Assembly (NCBI RefSeq): GCF_000346465.2
Contig: NC_034011.1
Location: 18,636,676-18,700,675, forward strand
Length of the DNA: 64,000 bases
Origin: Prunus persica
Taxonomy: Eukaryota; Streptophyta; Magnoliopsida; Rosales; Rosaceae
Reading direction: 5' to 3'
A program made the position numbers and the translations under genes. Shown here piece after piece: positions 10,233 through 20,216 of this stretch (position 1 is the stretch's first letter; every line of letters starts with the position of its first letter). The notes beneath the pieces are model-generated. The model saw only the letters and a program-made list of their open reading frames with translations, was not told the DNA's origin and did no database searches.

Positions 10233-11629
10233 TGTTTAGTCCCAATCAACTGGACAAGGATCGAGCTGCAACAATTCGATCCATCACAAAAAGATTGTTG
10301 ATATACTGGGGAGAAATGAGGTTTTTCATACAGAATCCAGCCATCAATATGGCAGAATTCACCCATGAAAGCACAAAAGAACAAGAGGAGGAAATTTTAC
10401 AGGAGGAAGTGTTAGATTTTGCACCGGCAGCACTAGATGACTCCCTGCCAGAAGTAGAGGATCCTCTACAGGAGATAAACTTAGGGACAGAAGAAGATCC
10501 AAGGCCTACTTTCATCAGCACACTGTTAAAGGAACCACTCAAGGCTGAACTCATGGCACTTTTGCAGGAGTTCAGAGATTGTTTTGCCTGGCATTACCAC
10601 GAGATGCCAAGATTGGACAGGCAGTTAGTAGAGCACAAGCTGCCAATTAAAGATGGCTACCTTCTAGTCAAACAGGCCAGAAGAAGAATGTCTATGGACA
10701 CAGAACTAAAGGTCAAAGAAGAGATAGAAAGGCTGCTCAAAGCAGGATTCATCAGGCCAGCCATCTATGCCGATTGGTTAGCAAATATTGTATCTGTCCT
10801 CAAAAGAAAAACAGGGGCAGTTAGAATCTGTGTGGATTATAGAAATCTGAATGAAGCATCTCCCAAGGATGAATATCCTATGCCAATGGCAGACATGCTA
10901 ATAGATGGAGCCGCTCATAACCAGATGCTATCTTTCATGGATGGCAATGCAGGTTATAACCAGATTATGATGGCAGAACAAGACATCCACAAGACAGCTT
11001 TCATGTGCCCAGGACATATAGGTGCTTTCGAATATACTGTAATGCCTTTCGGTTTGAGAAATGCGGGAGCCACCTACCAAAGGGCAATGAATTCTATTTT
11101 TCATGATATGATAGGACATTCCTTGGAAGTATACATAGATGACGTGGTGATTAAATCCCCTGAGGAAGGAAACCACGTAACAAGCCTAAGAAAGGCATTC
11201 CTAAGAATGAGGCAGCACAAACTAAAAATGAACCCCAAAAAATGTGTTTTTGGAGTCGAAGCAGGAAATTTCTTAGGATTCTTGGTCCACCAGAGAGGTA
11301 TAGAGGTTGACAGAAATAAAGCAAAATCCATCATAGAAGCTCTACCACCTCGGAACAAGAAGGAACTTCAAAGTCTCTTAGGAAAAATCAATTTTCTAAG
11401 GAGATTCATATCCAATTCTGCAGGAAAAATCCAACCTTTTTCTTCCATGTTAAGGCTGAAGCAGGAACAGACATTCAAATGGGAAGAACAACACCAACAG
11501 GCTTTCCAGGAAATAAAGCATTACCTCTCAAATCCACCAGTTCTGTCCCCGCCAAAAAGAGGCAGACCACTCCGTCGAGATCTTGGGAGATTCTATGCTT
11601 GTCCTAAAACAGATTGCTGGAGAATATAA
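10232..11629 (+). CDS. pol (RT): reverse transcriptase ORF, truncated at RNase H
   Basis: 465 residues from the ATG that overlaps the gag stop (TGATG). The linker (residues 1-110) leads into the RT domain at about 130-390, with RICVDYRNLNEASPKDEYPMP, FMDGNAGYNQI and the catalytic YIDDVVIKS at about residue 300, then the connection LLGKINFLRRFI. After PPVLSPPKRGRPL, where RNase H should start, the frame runs 17 residues of unrelated text to a stop. The next frame picks up near the end of an RNase H domain. A deletion with a frame change has removed most of RNase H, so this copy should not complete reverse transcription alone. Gag-pro is in another frame; reinitiation at TGATG or an old indel could explain that. 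Confidence 0.88.
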   Translation: MFSPNQLDKDRAATIRSITKRLLIYWGEMRFFIQNPAINMAEFTHESTKEQEEEILQEEVLDFAPAALDDSLPEVEDPLQEINLGTEEDPRPTFISTLLKEPLKAELMALLQEFRDCFAWHYHEMPRLDRQLVEHKLPIKDGYLLVKQARRRMSMDTELKVKEEIERLLKAGFIRPAIYADWLANIVSVLKRKTGAVRICVDYRNLNEASPKDEYPMPMADMLIDGAAHNQMLSFMDGNAGYNQIMMAEQDIHKTAFMCPGHIGAFEYTVMPFGLRNAGATYQRAMNSIFHDMIGHSLEVYIDDVVIKSPEEGNHVTSLRKAFLRMRQHKLKMNPKKCVFGVEAGNFLGFLVHQRGIEVDRNKAKSIIEALPPRNKKELQSLLGKINFLRRFISNSAGKIQPFSSMLRLKQEQTFKWEEQHQQAFQEIKHYLSNPPVLSPPKRGRPLRRDLGRFYACPKTDCWRI

Positions 11630-13181
11630 GTGTCTAAATCCTTCTCTGGCTGTATATCTAGTAGCAGATAGAAATCTGCTAACAGAATTTAGAGAAGCTA
11701 CTTGGGAGCACATCCCAAGGGAGGAAAACTTTGCAGCCAATGAACTGGCTCAGGTGGCATCAAGCATACAAATGCCCGAAGACTGCGTCCAAAGGATCAT
11801 CAAGATAGGAAGGAAAAGTCTACCATCTGTTTTGACTAGAGGAATGGAGATAGAAGTCAATTCTGCCTTGATCACTGAAGATGATTGGAGGGAGCCTATC
11901 ATGACTTACTTACGATATCCCACTCTGCCCTCTAAGAAAAGAGTCAGAATCATGGCTACAAACTACCTCATGTGGAATGAAGATTTGGTCCGAAAAAGTA
12001 AGGATGATGTACTATTAAGGTGCCTCGGGAAGACAGAATATATGAAAGTCATGGGAGAAACCCATGAGGGGATCTGTGGAGCTCACCAAGGGGGAAGGAA
12101 GATGTGCTGGTTAATCAGAAGGTATGGCTACTTTTGGCCAACCATGATGAAGGATTGCATCAACTATTCCAAGGGATGTGAGGCCTGTCAAAGGCACGGC
12201 CCAATCCAGCAGGCCCCTTCGGTTCCCATGAATCCAATGGTAAAACCATGGCCTTTTAGGGGATGGGCAATGGATCTCATTGGCAAGATCTATCCAGCCA
12301 GCAACCAGCAGCATTGTTTCATTATTGTTGCCACAGACTACTTCACCAAATGGGTGGAGGCTAAGCCAGTAAAAACCACAACATCTCAAGAGATCATCAC
12401 CTTCATAGAAGAACAGATCATACAAAGGTTTGGCATTCCAGAATCAATCACAACTGATAGGGGTTCTTCTTTCATATCTAGAGATATGCTAGATATGGCA
12501 GAAACATTCAAATTCAAACTGCTTCAATCTACTCCTTACTATGCTCAAGCTAATGGACAGGCAGAATCAAGTAACAAGGTGATTATCAATATCATCAGAA
12601 AAATGCTAGAGAAGAATCCAAAGCAGTGGCATGAGAAGTTATCAGAAACTTTGTGGGCATACAGAACTTCAAAAAGAGAAGCAACTGGCATGACCCCCTA
12701 TGCTATAACCTACGGCCATGATGCAATTATTCCCATGGAGATAGCAGTCCAGTCTCTTAGAATTGCTCACCAGCACGGTCTCACTGGGGAGGATTACTCT
12801 CACGCCATGTTGCTAGAATTGGAAGAATTGGATGCAAGCAGAATTGACACCCTCAACAAACTCTTAGCAGGAAAACAGGCTGTGTCAAGGGCCTACAACA
12901 AAAGAGTCAGAAACAAGAGTTTTGAAGAGGGAGAGATAGTCTGGAAGGCAATTCTGCCCCTTGGAGCACACATAGCTGGATATGGGAAATGGTCACCTAC
13001 ATGGGAAGGCCCTTTTATAATTAACCAAATCCTCGGAATGGGGGCATACAGGTTGCAGGACCGAGATGGAGTTGTTCATTTTGCCCCAATCAATGGTAAA
13101 TGGTTAAAGAAGTTCTATCCAACCATGTGGGATTCGCAGGCTGTACAAACAGATCCCGGGATAGAAGAAGAACAAGATTGA
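11583..13181 (+). CDS. pol (IN): RNase H tail plus integrase ORF
   Basis: 532 residues in the gag frame, overlapping the RT ORF by 47 bp. The first about 65 residues (GDSMLVLKQIAGEYK ... ENFAANELAQVASS) are the tail of an RNase H domain whose front is missing. The integrase follows: an HHCC zinc-binding region (HEGICGAHQ ... GCEACQRHG), then the DDE core with Asp in WAMDLIG, Asp in TTDRGSSF and Glu in NGQAESSNK. The C-terminus has the GPF/Y-type module (SPTWEGPFIINQILG) and no chromodomain. The nominal start is only the first start-like codon in the open stretch; the protein would normally be released from a pol polyprotein. Confidence 0.9.
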   Translation: MGDSMLVLKQIAGEYKCLNPSLAVYLVADRNLLTEFREATWEHIPREENFAANELAQVASSIQMPEDCVQRIIKIGRKSLPSVLTRGMEIEVNSALITEDDWREPIMTYLRYPTLPSKKRVRIMATNYLMWNEDLVRKSKDDVLLRCLGKTEYMKVMGETHEGICGAHQGGRKMCWLIRRYGYFWPTMMKDCINYSKGCEACQRHGPIQQAPSVPMNPMVKPWPFRGWAMDLIGKIYPASNQQHCFIIVATDYFTKWVEAKPVKTTTSQEIITFIEEQIIQRFGIPESITTDRGSSFISRDMLDMAETFKFKLLQSTPYYAQANGQAESSNKVIINIIRKMLEKNPKQWHEKLSETLWAYRTSKREATGMTPYAITYGHDAIIPMEIAVQSLRIAHQHGLTGEDYSHAMLLELEELDASRIDTLNKLLAGKQAVSRAYNKRVRNKSFEEGEIVWKAILPLGAHIAGYGKWSPTWEGPFIINQILGMGAYRLQDRDGVVHFAPINGKWLKKFYPTMWDSQAVQTDPGIEEEQD

Positions 13182-13371
13182 CCCTTTTTGTTTCTTGAAA
13201 AGAATCTTGTTTAGATCTGTTTTTGCTTTAAAGTTGTTTTGTTTTTACTTTCAAAGCCGTGTCCGGTTACTGCATCAAGAATAAATAAAAAGCAGTAAAA
13301 TGCTTTGAAAGCTTATATAAAAATAGCCACCTTCGCGGCAAATTATTCGAACAATAAAAAGAAAGAAGAAG
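13182..13371. other. convergent 3' spacer between integrase and the antisense gene
   Basis: 190 bp separate the integrase stop from the stop of the minus-strand gene. AATAAATAAAAA at about 13281-13293 could serve as a plus-strand poly(A) signal. The minus strand has A/T-rich text such as TTTTTATTGTTCG past its stop. The two transcription units are tail to tail. Confidence 0.5.
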
Positions 13372-16300
13372 CTAAAATCCTAGTTTTCTAAGAGTCTCCT
13401 GCAGGTTCGCCTTCTTGACAGAAAGCTCTTTCTGGAGCAGCACCCCCTGATGAATTGAAGCCTCTGCAATTTCCAAAGCTGGCCTGGAAGCTGCAACCAT
13501 ACTTTGCACAAGGAAAGTAGCCTTGGTTTTAGAACTCAGTCCAGCCCCAACCCTGCTCTGCACCTCCCTGCATTCTGCCAGTTGTTTTTGGAGCTCTTCA
13601 ATCTGCTTCTCCAGCTTGTCCGCAGTGGCCCTGGCTTCCTTGTATCCGGCCACCATCTGATCCAGTTCTGCTTTCTGCTTTGCAAAATCAGCCAGGTTGG
13701 CTTCATGAGTGGCCTTGCAGAGTTCAGAAGTCTTGAAAGTAGGCCTGAGATCCTCATAGCGATCATGTAGATTGAGCACATCTCTGGTCAAGCTTAGGCC
13801 CATCTCAAGAATAGGCTTTGGAGCCATGTTCTGTCTGTGAAGCAGGTCCAGGTCCTTCATCAGCTGATTTAAGGCTTCATTGTCTTGATCAAACTCCAGC
13901 TCATTGAACTGCCAGATTTTCAACCTCTCCATGGCCTCCTCCACTGCCCTAGATTTTGCCTTGCCTGGAGGAGAGCTGAGTTTCTCCAGTCTGTCCAATT
14001 GGGCATCCAGATCCATGGCTTCAAACTCTTCAAGTTCTGGATCAACAAAAGAAGCCGTGGCAGATGACCCTGGAAGGGAATGAATGGGCATCTGCAAGAA
14101 GAAAGCATAAGTTACAGACCAGGCAGAAAATGGAAAATAAAGGCCCAAAAGATGTGAAGACTTACAGCAACAACGGGAGGCTTCAGGGGACTGGTCACCG
14201 CTGCCAAGACGCCAACGGCTGTAGGCACTTCTACCTGAAAAGGCGACAACAGTTAAAAAAAAAAGGGGGGAGAATTGCAGGAAAATGTGGACAGATAAGA
14301 AAGAAGGTTACCACAACCACAGGGGCAGCAGCGGTTGTCTCCACTCCAGCCTCCGGAACTACAACAGACAGTTCTGCCTGATCCACAGGCTCTGATGCAG
14401 ACTGCTTCCCCTGATCCTCAGCCGCTGGAACGGCAGTAGAGTGCTCTGCCTCGGCATCCTCAAATAAGGCCAATTCTGAGCTAGTCAGCTCAGCCCTTGG
14501 GCCCCCTTGTTGCTTCTGCGCCAAGGCAATGCTCTCTGCAATCACCTCAGCAGGGATCTCCTCCTACCAAAACAGAGGTCAGAACAGAAGGAATGGGGCA
14601 AGAGGGGAACTGATGCGAATCACAGAAATAAAACTTACCTCTCCTTCCACCACTGCCGTTTTCTCCTGAGGCGTCTTTTCCAGCCCTTCCTGTTCTTTTT
14701 CCTGCTCCACCTCCTCAAAAGCCTCTCGCAGCTCTTCATCCGTCCCAGAGGTAATAGTGGGAACTGATGCCGTTTCTTCCGCAGCAACATACTCCTCCTC
14801 ACTCCTCTTTTTGAGTTTTTTCAACTTGGTAGGAGGAGGGGAAGGACTTCCAGCTGCACAGAACAAAAAGCAATATTAGGGAAAAGAAGCCAAGGCAGAA
14901 TAAATCTAAAGGGACTGGGTGGAACATCACAAGCTTACCTGAAATACCAGGCCGCGTGGTATTGTCCGAAGGGGGAGCAGGTCCTTTTCTTTTTCTTCTG
15001 CCAGAAAGAGCGGCCTCAGCAGGGGTTTGTTCTGCCTGGACCTCATCTCCTTCATCTGCAGAAGGGAGCTCCAAGTCCCCGACAGCTATAACAGAAGAGA
15101 CTGCACCAAGGCATTAGACATTAGAAACCAATCCAGCAGGAAAAGACAGAAGAGAATTAAAAAGAAAAAGACTTACCAATCACTTCTCCAGCATGAACAG
15201 ACTGCCCACCTACGCTGGTCAAAGAAGGATCTGATACAGGCAGAATAGACATTAGAAATCAATCATCAAGACAGAATGAATCCCAGACAGAATCAGAGAT
15301 CTACCTTCTATGATTTGTGCGTTGATGTCTTTGATAGTCTGGATCATGTGCGTCTTGGCATCCCCATCCGCAAAAATGGCCCAGTGCACCCAACCATCAA
15401 AAAGCACCTTGAGAGCAGTAACTGAAGCAGGCAGACCCTGGAATTTGGCTTTCCACCATGCGTCAAAGTCAGCAGAACTGCAGGAATTCAGCTCCCACGA
15501 GGGATAGAGGGCATCCGTGCTATTGTTGATTTTGTTCACTGCACACCGAGCATCCTTGTGCACCTCCAGATCATCTGCATCCCTCCAAGAAGAGGCCTGG
15601 TTACAACTCCGATATGATTTTCGCGGAATGAGCTGGGGACAACCAAGCTGCCTTGCGCAGAAGTTGGGATGGTAGACTTCTGCCCCCAGATGATAGTTGG
15701 GAGGTTTGCCCCCACCATGGGGTAGATCTCTGGGCAGAGTAATGCTCGGAAATTTCCTCCTGAAGTCTGTTCTGGCAGCTTCATCTTCTGGCTCTTTCTC
15801 AAATAACCAAAATCCGGTCTGGAACCAAGGATAGGTCCTCTTGATCACCACTTGCCACTGAGCTGCCGACCTTTTTGTACAATGCCTGAAGAGCATCAAA
15901 TACTCCTCAATAGAATGCTTGGGCACTTCTGCCGACATTAAAGGAAGCGCCAGGACTTGGTCTTCAGGCAGAACTATGTCTGGGAACCTTAGTTCTGGAA
16001 AGTAAACCTGCAGCCAGATCTGGATCATCCAGAATGCGCCAGGGGCTGACAGGTTCAGTGGATTCTCCAGGGTAGCAGTGTGCAGATTCTTGAAAAGGTG
16101 AGCCAGAACTGTAAGCCCAAGCCCCACATCAGTATGGTTGTGAAGTGCTTCTGCCAAGTGTCTGTACTCTAGCAGAACTGCAGAAGACCGATTGGGGAGA
16201 ACGAACCGATTCAGCCAATACAGAAGGAACAACATGTGTTGCTGATCCTTGTCCTTCTCAGCACTGAATTTCTTCAGATAGTTGGAGAAAGAGCAGTTCT

Positions 16301-16968
16301 GGTTGATCACGGCTGGAGAGATAGTAAAAGGAGTGGCCACTTTCTCTTGATTCCGTCGCCTGTGATAATCTCCAACGGTATCAACAGGCCTACCATGGGG
16401 CCTGAACGCAAAGATCTGGGCCATGTCCAACAAGGTTGGCGCCATAGGACCCACACAGAAATCAAATGTATTGCTGGCAGAATTCCAAAAGCATAAAGCA
16501 GCGGCAAGCAGACTCTCATCTCTGTTAACTGACTGCTTGGATAGAAAAAATGGCGTCATAAATCCCAGCTCTCCTCCAGTGACCCCCATATCTCGGGAGG
16601 AGTCTATCAATCCAGTCTGCCCATTTGACCGGACTGTTCCTCACCTTGCTGGACGGGAAGGACCGACTCAAATTCTTGCTGACCCAAGAATAAGAAGCCA
16701 GGGCAGAAGAACTCTCAAAACATAAAAGAGCCTCGGCATCCTTTTTTAGCAATTCTGCCATCTCAGCTGGAACAGGACCAAACCAGTGAGGCCCTAACAC
16801 CAGGGTGTTCTCGAACAAATGAAGGACATTCTCGTCCAGATTCTTTTGGGCAAAGGGATGAAGCTTGCTCCTGATTTCTATCGCGTGAGCATCAATCCCG
16901 CTCCCGGTGATATAGTCAGGAGGAACTGGAGCGGAAGAAGACTGAGCGCGGGACCTTGGGGAAGACAT
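13372..16968 (-). CDS. antisense seven-exon plant mobile domain (PMD) protein carried by the retrotransposon
   Basis: Exons (minus strand): 16968-15305, 15230-15177, 15085-14939, 14853-14639, 14563-14312, 14234-14166, 14091-13372. All six introns are GT-AG and 74-91 bp, and every junction keeps frame (phases 1,1,1,0,0,0). Exon 1 starts at ATG 16968 (MSSPRSRAQSS) and holds the PMD fold: WADWIDRLLPRYGGHWRRAG, DESLLAAALCFWNSAS, MAPTLLDMAQIFAFRPHGRP. Exons 3-4 hold basic NLS-like GRRKRKG and KLKKLKKR, then Glu-rich text. Exon 7 is a long coiled coil (ADKLEKQIEELQKQLAECRE). One extra base in the A6 run at 16545-16550 shifts frame inside the PMD. Exon lengths sum to 3121, that is 3 x 1040 plus one, so a single base separates this from one open frame of about 1039 residues. 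PMD proteins of the MAIN/MAIL type are nuclear; the function here is unknown. Confidence 0.85.
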
Positions 16969-17314
16969 TTCTGATTCAGGGGAAGAAGCAGAAGAAAGGA
17001 AGGTCTGAAGAAAGCTATGGAAATCTCGAAGAAAAGCTCGCAGGAACAAGAGTCGGAAGGTTTAGGGTTTTCTTTTCAGAGGCTATGAATTTGAATTTCT
17101 TTTAAAGAGGGGCTCGAAAACATGGGAAGAAGAAGATGGGACGGCACCTGATGTTTATTAGCTAGTAACTAGCTAATAACTAGCCGTTTTTCCCACGAAC
17201 TCTAGTTCGTAGCAGGCAAACGTGGGCGAAAACACGGAAGAAACTGGCGCGCGAATTAAATGGCAAAACATTAAGTCTGAAACCGTTCCAAAACGATTCA
17301 GACTTAGAGGGCAT
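16969..17314 (-). promoter_or_regulatory. candidate promoter of the antisense gene, and PPT of the element
   Basis: Upstream of the antisense ATG the minus strand has a telo-box-like AAACCCTAAA (17061-17070) and a TATA-like CTTTAAAAGAAA near 17100, both usual for plant gene promoters. On the plus strand the purine stretch AGAGGGCA just before 17315 is the likely polypurine tract. About 345 bp carry both functions. Confidence 0.5.
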
Positions 17315-18878
17315 TGTTTGGGCCCAAATTCGGCACGCCCAAAACCAAAAGACAGGCCCATGATAAAATTGCCTGCCCAGTCCAGAGACTTGAGAAAAAC
17401 AAAAATAAGATCCAGACAGATTGGGCTTCACACCAAGAATGTTGGAAATAAAGCCTCAGCCCAAAGAAAGCCCAAATGTGGAAACTTTCGAAATAGGCTT
17501 CAAAGATCAGCCCGTATTTTTTGTTAAGTTCAAACCCAAAGGATCAAAGACACACCCACGTGATTGCCTCAACTTTGGAAAAGTCAGCAATTCCAACTAA
17601 AGTTTAAAAATGTGAGAGGGACGTCTCTGAAACACTGCCAATTGAAGATCAAAAACCCATATGTGTTCAAGATTTTGCTCCAAATCAATACACCATCTCC
17701 CAAGGAATTCACGGATCACGCTTTCTAAGTTTAGAACGGGAAACAGGGAACCACTCAGAAAATACAAAAGAAAAAAAGAGCCAAACCGCCATAAAAAGCC
17801 CACACAGACGGTGGCGTTGGTTGAATTAGAAAGTTGCCACCCAGGAAACCAGGGAAGGGACTGCTTTAGGAGATGACTGCTCAGAACCTATCTGCCTTGA
17901 TTGATAAGAAATCCTTCTTACTTTACATTATAAGAAGATCTTTTTGCCGCCCATTATTTAGGATTAAAAATCACCTCCCCAGGAGGGTCTCTTATAAAAA
18001 CGAAAGTAGGCAAGGGAACAAAGGACACTCAATTCATCAATCAATCAAAAAAAACAAACAAGAAAACAATCAAAAGCTCACTTGAATCCCAAGAGAAAAA
18101 CAGCTTTAGATCAGAATTCCAAAGTTCAGACTTAGAAAATAAGTCTTTTGAAAACGAGATCCCTCTCGTTACAAATTTGGTTCGCAAAAGCCAAGACAAA
18201 CATAGTTTGAGTTTTCACAAACATGAAAACCTCAACAAATTTTACAGCATAGTTCCAGCTTGCCAAATCCTCGAGAATAGCCACTTCTGTCCCTTCAAAC
18301 TGAAGAAGCTGCAGTTTTGTCCGCTCAAAAGTCTCCCAAGGCTTAAAGTAGATTGAAGCTCTGCCAGAATTGAACTTTGGTATCAGCTGAAGCCAAGCAG
18401 CTAAAGTTGTTGACAGCACAGTCCAGCACAGACATTCCCAGTCCAGCCCGGATCAGAAGTTTCTACCTAGGCAGAAATGGGATTCCAGCCATCTTTTTGT
18501 CTGTCTAGAGTTGATTTCTCCCTTCTTAATTTTGTAAAAGGCAGTTCTGCCTGAAACAGTCTACCTTATTATTATCTATTCTGGCCAGAACAACCATTTG
18601 ATATTGAGATAAATTATGAAAGTCCTCACCAGTCTGAGACAAGAAAAGAACTTACTTGGGAGATATTCCTCACCCAAATTCACAATGATTTGTTTTAGAA
18701 GTCAGTAACTTGAGGCGCAAGTTATCCACTCTAAAAATAAGTCTGCTAGAATTTTCATTACTAGCAGTGGCACGCTCACACACCAAAGAAAGCTGACTTG
18801 TCGACCAACCAGTGGTCTCCAAGCCAGTGGGGAACTTCGCCTTTCCACCTCAGGAGTAAACACGAAAACGGATGAACA
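17315..18878 (+). repeat. 3' LTR of the gypsy element
   Basis: 1564 bp, matching 4963-6533 with few differences and ending GATGAACA right before the target duplicate CCAGT (18879-18883). Confidence 0.95.
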
Positions 18879-18883
18879 CCAGT

Positions 18884-19500
18884 TAGACCTATTATTTGGA
18901 AGATTCAAAAGCTAGCCTCTTATGCTTCTCATTTGGGGATTTGCTTCTAATAACTGCTTGATAACATCTCTCATTGTTGGTCTTTGTCTCGGATTTTGGT
19001 CAGTGCATCTAAAAGCCACCATCAGCACATCGACAACTTGGTTAATGATATTTGAATGCAGAAGGCTTGAATCAACTAACGGATCAATGTCTTTTGCGTT
19101 GCTCCACATTGACCTAGCCCAACCTACAATGTCTGTTTGGTCCTCAAATGCTGGATCCAATGCCTTCTTTCTAGTTGTCAGCTCAAGTAAAACAACTCCA
19201 TAACTGTAAACATCAGATTCCATGCTCCTTGTTGGTATGAATGCATTTTCTGTCACAAAATATGGCAAATCCTTACATTGTATACCAAAATGAGTCAGAA
19301 ACAGAGTGGAAAATGTAGTGAGAGAGAGTGTGTGGATGCATTGTGTTGGCTTTTCAGTTTGTGCTACAATAAGAGATTGGAACAGAGTTTCTTTTTTGTT
19401 GCCAAAGATTAGGGCAGAGTTGAGATTGGAACAGAGTTTATTGTGTTGCTGAGGTTGAACTAAAAAGTTCAAGAGAGATACGGTCATATTTAAGTTTAAA
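18884..19500 (-). pseudogene. PEPR-like relic: exon 2 fused to the gene's own 5' region
   Basis: 18912-19249 (minus) is the second exon of the PEPR-like kinase: ENAF, then SDVYSYGVVLLEL, DIVGWARSMWSN, RCTDQNPRQRPTMRDVIKQL and a stop. Its frame is intact and the acceptor (TTTTGTGACAG) remains. It lacks five residues against the full copies near VDSSL. Just upstream about 40 bp of intron remain, and at about 19291 the sequence jumps to text matching the 5' leader of the intact gene near 58376 (AAATGAGT, then GCAGAGTGGAAAATGTAGTG). About 3 kb (all of exon 1) is gone. An ORF from ATG 19487 runs through to the stop (191 codons), but it has no complete kinase domain. Confidence 0.85.
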
Positions 19501-20216
19501 TTGACAAAACCAGTCTAAGAAAATATCGAGACTCTTTCTTGTTTACTGTATGAACAGAGATTTCTTTTCATAAAATAAAATAGTATCTACATTCATAGAG
19601 TAAAGCTTGAGGAAGTAACCTCTTTTGTTTCAAACTCAATTTGGATTGCGGAAATGGAGAGGATGTCTTGTTTTTAGTAATGTAAACCTATTATTGGGTT
19701 ATGTGACTTGTGCTTACACTTACCTAACCACACTATGTTTATTCATGAGTGGAGGCCGCTAGGGTAGGGTTATTGAGTGGAGGTAGGCTAGAGCATGGAA
19801 GGAGTCGTCGAAACAGAAAGCGTCTCATAATAAGCTTTTTGTTTCTTCTTTGAAGATGGAAAGAAACGCGAACAGAGTTCAAGTTCAATTTTGAATTTTG
19901 AATTTTTTGTCTAGAATAAATTCCCCCACCTAATTTTTCACTCAAGTAGGCTATAGGCTTTGAACAGTTCCTATATGCCAATTTTATAGGCATCACAAGA
20001 GTTCAAACAACTTGGAAAAATCAGGAAGCACAAGTAATGGTGCATAACTTAACTTGGTTTTGATATTTTGCACTGTACATAAGTAATATCTCTCGCAAAT
20101 GGTGTTAACATTTGCTGAAATAATGGAAGAAAAAGGTGGGGCCTTGCTGAAGAAAAAGACGGTGCCTTGGCTGAAATAATGTTGTTAACATAGCAAGACT
20201 CAAAGGTGGTGCCTTG
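19501..20216. other. duplicated PEPR promoter spacer, no gene
   Basis: Text such as GACTCTTTCTTG...GAACAGA and TTCTTCTTTGAAGATGGAAAG recurs upstream of the intact receptor kinases (about 45150, 46620, 59680). The end, 20100-20216, has short repeats of TTGCTGAAATAATG and GGTGCCTTG, which form the target of the next LTR element. No ORF is worth calling. Confidence 0.6.

Larger units (their letters stand above)
4963..18878 (+). mobile_element. Tat-like Ty3/gypsy LTR retrotransposon with an antisense gene
   Basis: A complete element with LTRs at 4963-6533 and 17315-18878, both TGTTTGGG...GAACA, flanked by the 5-bp target duplication CCAGT at 4958-4962 and 18879-18883. Order: LTR, PBS, gag-protease, RT, (truncated RNase H), integrase, antisense multi-exon gene, PPT, LTR. 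RT before integrase makes it Ty3/gypsy. The lack of a chromodomain, the DGG protease motif, and extra coding between integrase and 3' LTR fit the Tat lineage (Retand/Ogre relatives). By hand count the LTRs differ by about two dozen substitutions and three small indels, roughly 98.5% identity, so insertion was recent. The sense pol is damaged. Confidence 0.93.

Noticed and set aside
12111..12425. 104-codon minus-strand frame
   Set aside because: Shadow of the integrase core.
15252..16610. A 452-residue single-exon PMD gene
   Set aside because: The frame starts at a TTG inside the PMD and runs into an intron at its end. The true reading joins the 16968-16551 part upstream and the exons downstream.
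16525..17049. A separate 174-residue gene upstream of the PMD frame
   Set aside because: It starts at TTG and its end overlaps the PMD in another frame. It is the first part of exon 1 up to the frameshift.
18912..19487. A functional small kinase gene
   Set aside because: Only the last part of the kinase is present, with no ATP-binding or catalytic motifs. Listed as a pseudogene fusion.
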